A stretch of DNA of 41,286 nt from Alphaproteobacteria bacterium (GTDB lineage Bacteria; Pseudomonadota; Alphaproteobacteria; UBA2136; JAPKEQ01), in the NCBI GenBank assembly GCA_028821995.1, contig JAPKEQ010000004.1:1-41286 (forward strand), read 5' to 3'. The first letter of the stretch is position 1. Every line of letters starts with the position of its first letter. The notes beneath the pieces are model-generated. The model was not told the origin of the DNA. It saw only the letters and a program-made list of their open reading frames with translations, and did not search any database. The position numbers and the translations under genes are program-made. Of this stretch, positions 30,728 through 38,154 are shown in pieces.

Positions 30728-30956
30728 AGTTGTTGTTGTGACGCCTCATGTGCGTGAGCGCCTTAAAAGGCGGCTTATAGAGCTTGGTTACGGCCAGCGA
30801 GATACGCTGATGCTTGCTGTTGAGCAAGGGAGTTTTGAAGAGCTCCAAGCTTTGCGCAGCTCTATAGATACGCATATTCTTGCCGTAGAAGCTGCCATAA
30901 TTGCCAAAAAAAATATGAAAACCGTATTTGATGATCTTGGATCCAAGTACGGATAA
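30717..30956 (+). CDS. Small hypothetical protein coupled to 29948-30727
   Basis: The 79-residue soluble, mostly helical protein (VRERLKRRLIELGYGQRD; IDTHILAVEAAIIAKKN) starts inside the end of the membrane-protein gene. Overlap of 11 nt implies translational coupling and a joint role, such as a cytoplasmic partner. ATCGA directly follows TAA, then a terminator. No family recognised. Confidence 0.75.
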   Translation: MEREVVVVTPHVRERLKRRLIELGYGQRDTLMLAVEQGSFEELQALRSSIDTHILAVEAAIIAKKNMKTVFDDLGSKYG

Positions 30957-30962
30957 ATCGAC

Positions 30963-30996
30963 TTTAAAAAACCCTGCGCAATGCGTGGGGTTTTTG
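30963..30996 (+). terminator. Terminator of the 29948-30956 operon
   Basis: AAAAAACCCTGCGC / GCGTGGGGTTTTT-type stem with T-run. Confidence 0.8.
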
Positions 30997-31056
30997 CTTA
31001 ACTTAAGTTCACCTATCTGGTTCACACCTGCGGTTTGGGCATTATCATGTCATGAG

Positions 31057-31085
31057 TTGTTTTATGAGTAAAACAGGCGTATAAG
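31057..31085 (+). promoter_or_regulatory. Promoter of 31135-31569
   Basis: TTGTTT (31057-31062), 17-nt spacer, TATAAG (31080-31085). Confidence 0.55.
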
Positions 31086-31134
31086 TCTTTGCATCAACCT
31101 ATCTTTTCTTTCTTTTTTATCATGGAGCTTTATC

Positions 31135-31569
31135 ATGATCTATCAAGTGACTATGCGAACGGTGAGTTACGTTGAGTTTATTTTTAATGACTACTACGAC
31201 AACATGGATGCTGAAAAAGCAGAAGGCAATCCGCGTAAGGTAAATACACGTGACCCAGATGCTTTGGTACTGCCAAGAGGTTGTTTTGGTTTTCGTCTCT
31301 TTGACCGCTATGAAGGCGTTTGCGAGGGCGAAAAAGTATCTAGCGAACGGGTGAATGTATCTGACCTCTATTTGGTTGGGACTCTTCTCAGCAGAAGCGA
31401 AGTTGCAGAGTATTTTCCGCGACGTGATGATATTCTTAAAAAAATGGACATAGCTGAAGCGACGTCTGTTGTGCACTGCTCTGCGCCAAACGGTGATATC
31501 TGGCATATTATTGAAGATAAGGGCGAAGGACTTACTGTTTTGAATCCAAGCCAAATCGCTCGTGCTTGA
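31135..31569 (+). CDS. Hypothetical protein, paralogue of 31655-32089
   Basis: The 144-residue soluble protein shares FGFRLFDRY, then SSERVNVSDLYLVG, and a matching C-terminal half (VVHCSAPNGDIWHIIEDKGEG) with the next gene's FGFYFFDAD, AERSNVSGKTYVG and CVVCRYGKDSVMILPFVEG. This gives tandem diverged copies. No known domain. Alternating strands and helices suggest an alpha/beta fold. SD is TGGAG. Its own promoter and a terminator with TTTTTT tail define a single unit. Confidence 0.83.
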   Translation: MIYQVTMRTVSYVEFIFNDYYDNMDAEKAEGNPRKVNTRDPDALVLPRGCFGFRLFDRYEGVCEGEKVSSERVNVSDLYLVGTLLSRSEVAEYFPRRDDILKKMDIAEATSVVHCSAPNGDIWHIIEDKGEGLTVLNPSQIARA

Positions 31570-31594
31570 AATCACATCAATCATCCCCATAATA

Positions 31595-31627
31595 TAAGGA
31601 ACGCAAAATCTTTGCGTCCCTTTTTTG
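31595..31627 (+). terminator. Terminator of 31135-31569
   Basis: AAGGAACGCAAA / TTTGCGTCCCTT stem followed by TTTT. Confidence 0.85.
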
Positions 31628-31654
31628 AAGTGCCTGTATGAGGAGAAATACATC

Positions 31655-32089
31655 ATGGCAATGCAAACCTACCGCGCGCTGATTCTGCCCGGTGCTGAAA
31701 CTTTTGTCGAAACTTCAACCCCGCTGAGCGTGGAAGACATTCCGGCAAATGCCTTTGGCTTTTACTTCTTTGATGCCGATCCGGCAGAAATGGAAGAAGA
31801 CCCCAAAACCGCTGAGCGGAGCAATGTCAGCGGCAAAACTTACGTTGGCATGGTTCACAATATTGCTGAGCTCCTTTGGTCTGAGAGTGAAGACCATATG
31901 CGCAAAACCATTGAAGATGCAAAAACTGACCGCTGCGTTGTATGTCGTTATGGCAAGGACAGCGTGATGATTCTGCCTTTTGTTGAAGGTGATGTCGCGT
32001 TGAGCCCGATTCCATCGGAAAATCCTGATGATGCCTTTGAGGGCTGCTCCATAGACTTTGTCTATGACGGTAAATCCAAAGTCGCCTAA
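31655..32089 (+). CDS. Hypothetical protein, paralogue of 31135-31569
   Basis: The 144-residue acidic protein (pairing shown by FGFYFFDAD, ERSNVS, TYVG and VVCRYGKDSVM) is the same length as its neighbour. Start 31655 follows GAGGAG. No signal, membrane segment or catalytic motif. Stop TAA is followed by CCAATCGAAAA and a terminator. The pair may form a heterodimer (inference). Unknown family. Confidence 0.83.
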   Translation: MAMQTYRALILPGAETFVETSTPLSVEDIPANAFGFYFFDADPAEMEEDPKTAERSNVSGKTYVGMVHNIAELLWSESEDHMRKTIEDAKTDRCVVCRYGKDSVMILPFVEGDVALSPIPSENPDDAFEGCSIDFVYDGKSKVA

Positions 32090-32102
32090 GCCAATCGAAA
32101 AT

Positions 32103-32133
32103 AAAAAAACCACCCCTTACGGGGTGGTTTTGC
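32103..32133 (+). terminator. Terminator of 31655-32089
   Basis: AAAAACCACCCC-TTAC-GGGGTGGTTTT. Confidence 0.92.
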
Positions 32134-32139
32134 TTGTTA

Positions 32140-32195
32140 GAAGCATCGAGGTGTTCGCCTTTCAACACGTACATGCAAAGCTATGTGCAATAAAA
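32140..32195. repeat. Partial intergenic repeat, copy vii
   Basis: GTGTT/AACAC dyad followed by ACATGCAAAGCTATGTGC, an 18-base match to copy i at 7632-7649. Only part of the full element is present. Confidence 0.5.
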
Positions 32196-32206
32196 CAGTT
32201 CTAAAG

Positions 32207-32605
32207 TCACTTACTCGCTAAGCAGAACGCCGTAAATCCATATATCTTATACACAGTTATCAGGCAGCAAAATCCGCCTATAAAAGCCCCTACAAAAAAG
32301 GAGAGGGACGTGCCGTATATGCAGGCGCATATAACGCCGCCAAAGCCGCCGCCGAGCCACTTAGCAAGAACGCTCCAGCTATGCAAGTTGCACGTGAGAG
32401 AATCCAAGTAGCGGTACAAAAACATCTCATATGCGTAGCAGCTTGCATGAAGGATAAACCACAAAAAGGGCAGAGAGAATAAAACAGCTGCTGCATAAAG
32501 CAAAGGCAGAGATATAAACAAAGTGATGGTGAGCCAAAGGATAAAGCCAAGGTGAAGAGGCATGGAGATTTTTCTCCATAGCACCCATATCCAGATATTG
32601 GGCAT
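32207..32605 (-). CDS. Hypothetical membrane protein
   Basis: The 132-residue protein is mostly membrane: helices near residues 16-36, 40-58 and 86-118, with Gly-rich GGGFGGVICAC and several Cys. The start at 32605 has GGAG 9 nt upstream, a pyrimidine-rich leader and a good promoter. A start at 32563 is also possible, where GGAGA-AAA-TCTCC forms a hairpin over the SD. No family recognised. It faces the cargo pair 31135-32089 and lies next to the asparagine synthetase. Confidence 0.72.
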   Translation of the reverse strand: MPNIWIWVLWRKISMPLHLGFILWLTITLFISLPLLYAAAVLFSLPFLWFILHASCYAYEMFLYRYLDSLTCNLHSWSVLAKWLGGGFGGVICACIYGTSLSFFVGAFIGGFCCLITVYKIYGFTAFCLASK

Positions 32606-32655
32606 GAAGATAGCTCCACATATAAAATGGTAAGAAGAGAGTTTATATGGCTTTA

Positions 32656-32684
32656 GATATAGAAGGAAGGGGATAGGCTGTCAA
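32656..32684 (-). promoter_or_regulatory. Promoter of 32207-32605
   Basis: TTGACA (32679-32684), 17-nt spacer, TATATC (32656-32661) on the minus strand. Confidence 0.62.
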
Positions 32685-32736
32685 AAAGAAATGCTTTTTC
32701 TGCTTTTCTTTTTGCTTGTGGCATCGCTCGCCCTTC

Positions 32737-34704
32737 TTAAGCTACCATCTTCTTTGGCACGCTACTATCCATAAACTGCTGCGCCCAAAGTTCTACTGTG
32801 AGCAGAGACAGAAGCGTATAAGCGCCGTCTACTTTGCCTGCTTTTGTGGCGTTAAAGAGTTCTTCAATGCCATTTACATCGTACCAGCCGCGCGCGTGTG
32901 CCTTTTGGCCCATTAGAATATCGCGCACCATATCTGCGTTATCGTCAACAATCCAGCTGCGTACAGGGGCCCCAAAACCAGCTTTAGAGCGGTAGAGAAC
33001 CTTTTTCGGGAGGCGAGGCTCCATGGCTTTTTTCAGCATAATCTTGGCGCGCTTGCCATTACATTTTTGGTTTATTGGAAGCTTGGCCGCAAAGCTGAGA
33101 AGGCGCGGGTCTAGGAAAGGTACACGAATTTCAACGCCTTCAGCCATGCCCAGCTTGTCTGTGTAATTGAGGTTATGGTCCGGTAAGAAACCGTGTTGTT
33201 CCATAAAGAGCATTTGGTTCAGCGGATGTTGCGCGCTAAGAGGTGTGCTATCTCCCATGCTATCAAGGCTAGATGGAATGCTCATTTGACGTACCTCGTT
33301 TAGGTAGCCGCCATTATAGTTTGCAAATTCTTTTTTCATGTCATCGCTAAGCAGGCTGAGTGTCATACCTGCTGGGGTGCTATGGAAAGCGCTTAGCATG
33401 GCATCTTGAATGTTGTTGCCCAGAATATAACGTAGGCGTTCTGCGCGGCGTTTCATGAAGCTTGGGGCCTGGATAAGTCCAAGGCCAGTAGACATCGCGC
33501 CCTTCATACCGCTTGGCATGCCTTCTAAGGCTTGCATAAGCATAATCGCTTGGTGACGGCGGTATCCGCTAAAAATATCATCTCCGCCTGTGCCGCCCAT
33601 CAGCACCTTAATGTTATGTTCACGCGCTTTTTTAGAGATAGCAGCAACGTAGAGAGGGGCAGGGTCAGCTTGCGGCTCATCGAGTGCATAAACCATTTCG
33701 CTCAGGTGTTTCATACCGTTTGATTCGGCTGTGACATGCTCTAGTATGGCGCCTGTGTGTTTGGCCACAATACGGGCGTATTCGCTGTCGTCGCTAAAGC
33801 CTTCTTTTTTAAAGCGAGCATCATCAAAGCCAATGCAAAATGTTTTGAGTGGGCGTTTATCCTGCGCCATGATGCTGGCCACAATAGCGCTACTATCTAC
33901 GCCGCCAGAAAGAAATGCACCAACAGGCACATCTGCAACCAGCTGATCGCGTACCACATCATCAAATAGGTCTAACAAATGTACAGGTTTAAGGGATTTA
34001 TCGTAAATTGGTTGGCCTTTTTTATCCAGTTCAGGCATGGGCGGCGTGTACCATGTTTTTACGCGCAGGCCTTCTTCGCTATATAGCATGTAATGGCCGG
34101 GCAGAAGTTTTTTGACGTCCCCAAACATTGTGTCCTCACCTGCGCTCCAAAGGTATGTCAGGCTGTTAAACATCGCTGTTGGGTTCATGCTACGGGGCAG
34201 AGCTTCATGTTGCAGAAGCGCTTTCATTTCACTGGCAAACAGTAGCCCTTTTTCGCACAGGGCATAATAAAGTGGCTTAATACCAAGGTGGTCACGGGCA
34301 ACAAATAGGGTTTGGTCTTTTCTATCCCAAATGGCAATAGAGAAAATGCCGTTAAGCTTGTTGAGCATGCCAGGGCCATAGCTATCGTAAAGGGGGCCAA
34401 GAATGGCTGTGTCAGATTTTTCGTTGAACTGATAGCCGCGGCGTTTAAGGTCTGCAGCGAGCGTTTTATAGTTATAAATTTCGCCGTTGAACACCACCAT
34501 GTAGCGGTTACGAACGGCAGACATAGGTTGTGATGCAGCCTCTGAAAGGTCAATAATAGAGAGTCGTCTATGCCCAAGGCCTACGCCTTGCATACCGTCA
34601 ATCCAGTGGCCTTCACCGTCAGGCCCACGGTGGGCAATGGCATCGGTCATGTTTTTTAGTAGTGATGGCTCAAACGAGCCTACAAATCCAGCGAGTCCGC
34701 ACAT
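32737..34704 (-). CDS. asnB: Asparagine synthetase, glutamine-hydrolysing
   Basis: The 655-residue enzyme makes asparagine from aspartate, glutamine and ATP. It has a class II glutaminase domain: catalytic Cys2 in MCGLAGF, HRGPDG (25-30), HRRLSIID (45-52), FNGEIYN (72-78) and RDHLGIKPLYY. The synthetase domain has the PP-loop LSGGVDSS (265-272), GGTGGDDIFSGY and RVPFLDPRL. All key residues are present and length matches long AsnB/AsnO proteins, some of which serve surface-polysaccharide or peptide modification. Start MCG at 34704 is fixed by the need for Cys2. Only a weak SD is visible. Phages rarely carry it, so it is likely host-derived cargo. It has no TCGA-terminator unit. Confidence 0.95.
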   Translation of the reverse strand: MCGLAGFVGSFEPSLLKNMTDAIAHRGPDGEGHWIDGMQGVGLGHRRLSIIDLSEAASQPMSAVRNRYMVVFNGEIYNYKTLAADLKRRGYQFNEKSDTAILGPLYDSYGPGMLNKLNGIFSIAIWDRKDQTLFVARDHLGIKPLYYALCEKGLLFASEMKALLQHEALPRSMNPTAMFNSLTYLWSAGEDTMFGDVKKLLPGHYMLYSEEGLRVKTWYTPPMPELDKKGQPIYDKSLKPVHLLDLFDDVVRDQLVADVPVGAFLSGGVDSSAIVASIMAQDKRPLKTFCIGFDDARFKKEGFSDDSEYARIVAKHTGAILEHVTAESNGMKHLSEMVYALDEPQADPAPLYVAAISKKAREHNIKVLMGGTGGDDIFSGYRRHQAIMLMQALEGMPSGMKGAMSTGLGLIQAPSFMKRRAERLRYILGNNIQDAMLSAFHSTPAGMTLSLLSDDMKKEFANYNGGYLNEVRQMSIPSSLDSMGDSTPLSAQHPLNQMLFMEQHGFLPDHNLNYTDKLGMAEGVEIRVPFLDPRLLSFAAKLPINQKCNGKRAKIMLKKAMEPRLPKKVLYRSKAGFGAPVRSWIVDDNADMVRDILMGQKAHARGWYDVNGIEELFNATKAGKVDGAYTLLSLLTVELWAQQFMDSSVPKKMVA

Positions 34705-34794
34705 ATATTTTTTGTTCTTCCTGTCTCAAAATTCCCTTGCATTAATCTTAACAAAATTCCCTAAAAGCCGCTAGATTTTATTTCTATAAAGCTG

Positions 34795-34823
34795 TTGTAT
34801 ACATTAAGTTTTTTGTGTATATT
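34795..34823 (+). promoter_or_regulatory. Promoter of 34878-35498
   Basis: TTGTAT (34795-34800), 17-nt spacer, TATATT (34818-34823), in an AT-rich gap. Confidence 0.58.
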
Positions 34824-34877
34824 GCAGTTAATTTAAATCTTTATTTCTGTTTTCTGCATGTAACGGAGGTGACTCTC

Positions 34878-35498
34878 ATGCAAACTCAAAAACCGTCTCT
34901 TGTAAATTTCTGGAAGCGCGTTGCTGCTGGAAGTCTATCTTGGCACCTGAAAGAACCTGGCATGTTTTTGGGTACTTTCATTGGCATGGCTATTTACGCT
35001 TTGCCATTGTTGTTTATCAGTAACTCTAACGGTGACCCTGCAATTGTGAACTCTATGGTTGTCATGTCGCTTATTACCGCTATTGCTATGGGTTTTTTGT
35101 CTTATGGACGGGAGATTTTCTTTGCTGACGAAGAAAGGCCATCACTGCGAACAAAATGCATTTGGGAAAGTGTTTGGGATGGTGTGATCTCTGGCATGTT
35201 AGGGATAGCCTATGTTATTGGCATATTTCTTCTCATGGCAGTGTTGAACAATTTTATTCCTATTGAGGGAACCTGCCTTGGTGTGATTATGTGGATTGTT
35301 TACGCAACAGGTCCATGGGTGTGGCCAATGATTCTTGTTGGGCGTAAAGGTGAGGCAAAAGGCTATTTGCCGTTTTATTTGCGCATCTATGACTCTTTTA
35401 GAGTGACTCAAAAAAAGACGCGTCATAAAATGAAAAAAGGTTCTAAGAGCCTGCAAGAGCGCATGGATGATATTGCAAACCGCCCTGATGGTGATTGA
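34878..35498 (+). CDS. Hypothetical membrane protein
   Basis: The 206-residue protein has an amphipathic N-terminus, membrane helices near residues 28-48, 57-78, 100-125 and 128-150, and a basic cytoplasmic tail (RVTQKKTRHKMKKGSKS). Start 34878 follows CGGAGG. It has its own promoter. TGA is followed by TCGAAAAA and a hairpin terminator. No family recognised. Confidence 0.8.
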   Translation: MQTQKPSLVNFWKRVAAGSLSWHLKEPGMFLGTFIGMAIYALPLLFISNSNGDPAIVNSMVVMSLITAIAMGFLSYGREIFFADEERPSLRTKCIWESVWDGVISGMLGIAYVIGIFLLMAVLNNFIPIEGTCLGVIMWIVYATGPWVWPMILVGRKGEAKGYLPFYLRIYDSFRVTQKKTRHKMKKGSKSLQERMDDIANRPDGD

Positions 35499-35504
35499 TC
35501 GAAA

Positions 35505-35536
35505 AATTAAAAGGCTGCCTTTGGCAGCCTTTTTTG
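35505..35536 (+). terminator. Terminator of 34878-35498
   Basis: AAAAGGCTGCC / GGCAGCCTTTTTT stem with TTT loop. Confidence 0.92.
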
Positions 35537-35548
35537 TGTGTTCTGCAT

Positions 35549-35582
35549 GCAAAAAGCCCCTCCGTGCGGAGGGGCTTTTAAA
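35549..35582. terminator. Terminator of 35590-35991 (bidirectional)
   Basis: AAAAAGCCCCTCC / GGAGGGGCTTTT stem. ACGATTT lies between the minus-strand stop and the stem. Confidence 0.9.
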
Positions 35583-35589
35583 TCGTTTT

Positions 35590-35991
35590 TTAGTTGTTGC
35601 GGTTTGCCCAATCTTTAAGAGCTTTGCCTGCGCGGCTTGCGGCGTTTCCGGCCGCTGCACCCAGGTCTCTTGCTTCATCTTTCCATGTTTCAGGAACGGT
35701 GGGGCGCCAAGGGTTGCCTGTGGCTTCCAGTGCAACTAAAATGTTACCTTGTACGTAGTCTGGCAGGTCCTGAAAACGCTCACAGGTTTGCGATATACCG
35801 CGATTGGTATCTCTTGTAAGCGTAATTTCGCAGACGTTTTGAGTCAAAGTATTGACCGTAACGCTATAATGAAAATCACCATGGCGATCACCGTTTGTAT
35901 TCAGCTCTGTTGTGTCCAGGGCAATCGTTTCAGCAGATACTGCGCCAGCCATGCCAAGTGCACATACGGCTGCAAGAAGGATTTTTTTCAC
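35590..35991 (-). CDS. Secreted small protein, GTG start
   Basis: The 133-residue protein has a Sec signal peptide (VKKILLAAVCALGMAGAVSA, cleavage after SA at about residue 20) followed by a secreted domain with two Cys (QNVCEITL; SQTCERF). They are spaced to form one disulfide. The C-terminal helix is rich in Ala and Lys (RDLGAAAGNAASRAGKAL). GTG at 35991 is chosen since GGAG lies 9 nt upstream and it starts exactly at the signal peptide. A longer frame has no SD. Periplasmic or exported. Unknown function, candidate conversion gene. Confidence 0.75.
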   Translation of the reverse strand: MKKILLAAVCALGMAGAVSAETIALDTTELNTNGDRHGDFHYSVTVNTLTQNVCEITLTRDTNRGISQTCERFQDLPDYVQGNILVALEATGNPWRPTVPETWKDEARDLGAAAGNAASRAGKALKDWANRNN

Positions 35992-36044
35992 GAGGGATAC
36001 TCCATTGTTGTGAAAGGAAAAGGAAAGAAGATGAGATTTTTCTT

Positions 36045-36073
36045 TGTATACCATGGCGTGGGTATGTAGGCAA
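36045..36073 (-). promoter_or_regulatory. Promoter of 35590-35991
   Basis: TTGCCT (36068-36073), 17-nt spacer, TATACA (36045-36050) on the minus strand. It overlaps the 3' side of the replication block. Confidence 0.58.
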
Positions 36074-36087
36074 GGCGTTTATTTAGC

Positions 36088-36747
36088 TCACACCCACTCA
36101 TCCTGCTTAAATTCTCCTGCGCCTTCATCGTAAGCAAAGAACTCTTTGAGCGGCACGCTCAGTGGGTCCATGCCCCAAAGGAAGCGCGTATCAATGAGGT
36201 CATCACCGCTCTTATGAATAATTTGCGGCACGCCGTCTACCAGCGGGAAGGTCATAGGGCGACCGTTTACATGCTTTCTATGAATCTCACTTGGGGTTGT
36301 TTCAACCTCTAGCACCTGTAAATGCTCCTGCCCTAAAAAGGCATCGATGCGGTTTTTAATATGGGTCTTTTTGCCTTTGCCATAAAAGACTTTAGGGTCT
36401 GCGGGGCCGCGTTTATCGCTAAACATATGGGTGAGGGCAAACAGGTCTACGTCAAGGGCGAGGTCTTTGCCGTTTTGACCTGTTACGGCCATGCCGTCTT
36501 GCGTCCAAAAGGTTGTGTGTTTAGTCAGCTTAACCACTTCTTCTGTCAGGCAGGTGACAAAGTTAAACTCTGGCATGCGCTGCTTAAACAGCGTAAAGCC
36601 TTCCAGCTGAGAAGTCTCGCTGCTATCGACCATATGTTTGCCGCCGCCTTTGACCAGGCCTGTAATATAGCCGTCGTATTTAGGGTCGGTGAGGGGCACT
36701 TTGATGATGATTTTTTTAGGGGCTGTTTTTTTGATTTGGGCTTTCAT
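36088..36747 (-). CDS. Hypothetical protein of the replication block
   Basis: The 219-residue basic N-terminus (MKAQIKKTAPKKIIIKVP) is followed by acidic and aromatic segments (FNFVTCLTEEVVKLTKHTTFW; LALDVDLFALTHMF; FFAYDEGAGEF). ATG overlaps the TAA of 36747-37277 by one base (TAATG), so translation is coupled. SD AAGGAG. It lies downstream of the DUF1376 gene, where phages often place helicase-loader or recombination genes, but no motif confirms this. No TCGA signature. Confidence 0.75.
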   Translation of the reverse strand: MKAQIKKTAPKKIIIKVPLTDPKYDGYITGLVKGGGKHMVDSSETSQLEGFTLFKQRMPEFNFVTCLTEEVVKLTKHTTFWTQDGMAVTGQNGKDLALDVDLFALTHMFSDKRGPADPKVFYGKGKKTHIKNRIDAFLGQEHLQVLEVETTPSEIHRKHVNGRPMTFPLVDGVPQIIHKSGDDLIDTRFLWGMDPLSVPLKEFFAYDEGAGEFKQDEWV

Positions 36748-37277
36748 TATTTTGCTCCTTGTTTGAGGTGGTTTGGTTGGTGTTGAAACAGTAAGTTGAG
36801 GGCGTCTCTTAGGCGTGTGTAGGGAAGTATCTCCTCCCGCACGCGTGTAAGAATATCTCTTGGAAAAGGCTTTTTGCTTTGGTATTTTAGCCAGCTTGTG
36901 CAGGCAGATTCCACCGCCCAGCTCGGAAAAGGCTCTAGCATCATAAGCCAGTCATTAAATACGGCGCTGTGCAGCTTTTCTGGGAGCGGCGTAATAAAGA
37001 AGTGCGCCAGCAAAGCCATAATGCGCCCCATGGTGCGCTCTGGGTCACCTTCACGCAGCGCAGTATGCGTAAGTTTGAGTGCATGGCTTATGGCCTGCCA
37101 GTCTTCTTGAGATAGACGGCGCGCAACATCCTGTACGGCTAAATATTCCTTAGGCGCAGAAATCATGTCACAGGCCTCGTGTGCGTTTACGAACCGCATC
37201 ACAGGCACCGGCAGTCCATGCGTGAGTGACGCTTTGCATGGAGGTTTTAGGGGCTGTGTAACTTGGTTTGGTTTCAT
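36747..37277 (-). CDS. Hypothetical phage replication-type protein
   Basis: The 176-residue helical protein has FPSWAVESACTSWLKYQSKKPFPRDILTRV near residues 118-147, a pattern seen in small phage proteins that act near helicase loading. I treat that as suggestion only. The start at 37277 is fixed by GGAGG 7 nt upstream. This makes it overlap the end of the DUF1376 gene by 110 bases in another frame. A shorter start at 37199 would cut the overlap to 32. It is followed by TAATG and 36088-36747. Confidence 0.75.
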   Translation of the reverse strand: MKPNQVTQPLKPPCKASLTHGLPVPVMRFVNAHEACDMISAPKEYLAVQDVARRLSQEDWQAISHALKLTHTALREGDPERTMGRIMALLAHFFITPLPEKLHSAVFNDWLMMLEPFPSWAVESACTSWLKYQSKKPFPRDILTRVREEILPYTRLRDALNLLFQHQPNHLKQGAK

Positions 37278-37626
37278 GGGAGTCCTCCGTTTTGTTCCAA
37301 CGTTTAAGGGCGTTTTTACGTGCGGCAGCGCTCTTTTGCGCGCGCTTTTCAATTTCTACCATGAGCCTAGGATGGCGCCATGCGGCATCGCTTACGGTAA
37401 AGAGCGGCTCAAGCGTTGGGCGGATTTTTGCCCACTGTGCAGGGGTGCAACTGGCCATAAAAGCAAGGCGCTTGTTGCTATTGGGAATGCCGTCCTCTCC
37501 GCGTACCCAATGCGCCATAAGTAGCAGCATGTAAGCGCCGTGTTCTTGCACGTTAAAGTGACGGGTGTCGCGTAGGTAATCGCCAACGTAAAGAGGCATC
37601 CAAATGGTGAGGTTGTTATTGTTCAC
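37168..37626 (-). CDS. DUF1376 protein (YdaU-like, phage replication)
   Basis: The 152-residue protein has the DUF1376 core near its start: WMPLYVGDYLRDTRHF, then QEHGAYMLLLMAHW and CTPAQWAKIRPTLEPLF, a winged-helix-like domain common in phage replication regions. A basic linker (KRAQKSAAARKNALKRW) follows. The GTG at 37626 is preceded by GGAAG and begins just before the conserved domain. A longer frame to 37701 would run into the upstream terminator. It overlaps the next gene by 110 bases. Confidence 0.82.
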   Translation of the reverse strand: MNNNNLTIWMPLYVGDYLRDTRHFNVQEHGAYMLLLMAHWVRGEDGIPNSNKRLAFMASCTPAQWAKIRPTLEPLFTVSDAAWRHPRLMVEIEKRAQKSAAARKNALKRWNKTEDSHETKPSYTAPKTSMQSVTHAWTAGACDAVRKRTRGL

Positions 37627-37689
37627 TTTAATAAGCTTCCCGTATTTGGTTTTCTGCGAAAAAAAATGCCCGCTCTCCCATACCTTTAC

Positions 37690-37730
37690 GCACAAAAACA
37701 CGCCCCATCTGCAAAGCAGACGGGACGTGA
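37690..37730 (-). terminator. Terminator of the membrane-gene block
   Basis: CACGTCCCGTCTGC / GCAGATGGGGCGTG stem with TTT loop and TTTTT tail on the minus strand. ATCGATTTT precedes it. Confidence 0.88.
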
Positions 37731-37743
37731 AAATCGATTGCGC

Positions 37744-38127
37744 TTAGGGGAAGTGAATTATAAATTGCAGTGATGCGTAAACGCTGAGAGCGTAGAGGCA
37801 ACCTGTGCTGGCCACTGCTATCCATGCGCTTTTTGCCAAGTTTTCTGGCATGTAGCGCTGCACAATGCACCAGAGAGCATAACGCACCCAAATGGCATTG
37901 AGGGCGGCCATGCAAATGAGCATGGCAATGAATGTGATGGTGTTGATCTCGGGGATCGCGCCAAAAATCAGCAGGCCGCCAATACCAAACAGGGCGCTTG
38001 CCCATGTCAGGTACTTTTGGCTTGTTCTGATGCCTTGCACAATGCCAGTGACAAAACCAAAAACTGCCGGGAGAAAAAATCCCATTATGGCTATTATGGT
38101 CCATATCTCGAAAGCTGTGAGGTTCAT
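37744..38127 (-). CDS. Hypothetical four-helix membrane protein
   Basis: The 127-residue protein is nearly all membrane (helices near 7-28, 40-57, 62-85 and 98-120). No charged active site. AAGGAA precedes ATG. It follows the 38155 gene after 27 nt, so the two probably share a transcript. The stop is separated from the terminator by an ATCGAT motif. No family recognised. The 4-helix form is not holin-typical. Confidence 0.78.
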   Translation of the reverse strand: MNLTAFEIWTIIAIMGFFLPAVFGFVTGIVQGIRTSQKYLTWASALFGIGGLLIFGAIPEINTITFIAMLICMAALNAIWVRYALWCIVQRYMPENLAKSAWIAVASTGCLYALSVYASLQFIIHFP

Positions 38128-38154
38128 GATGAGGTAAGTTCCTTGTAAAAAGGG

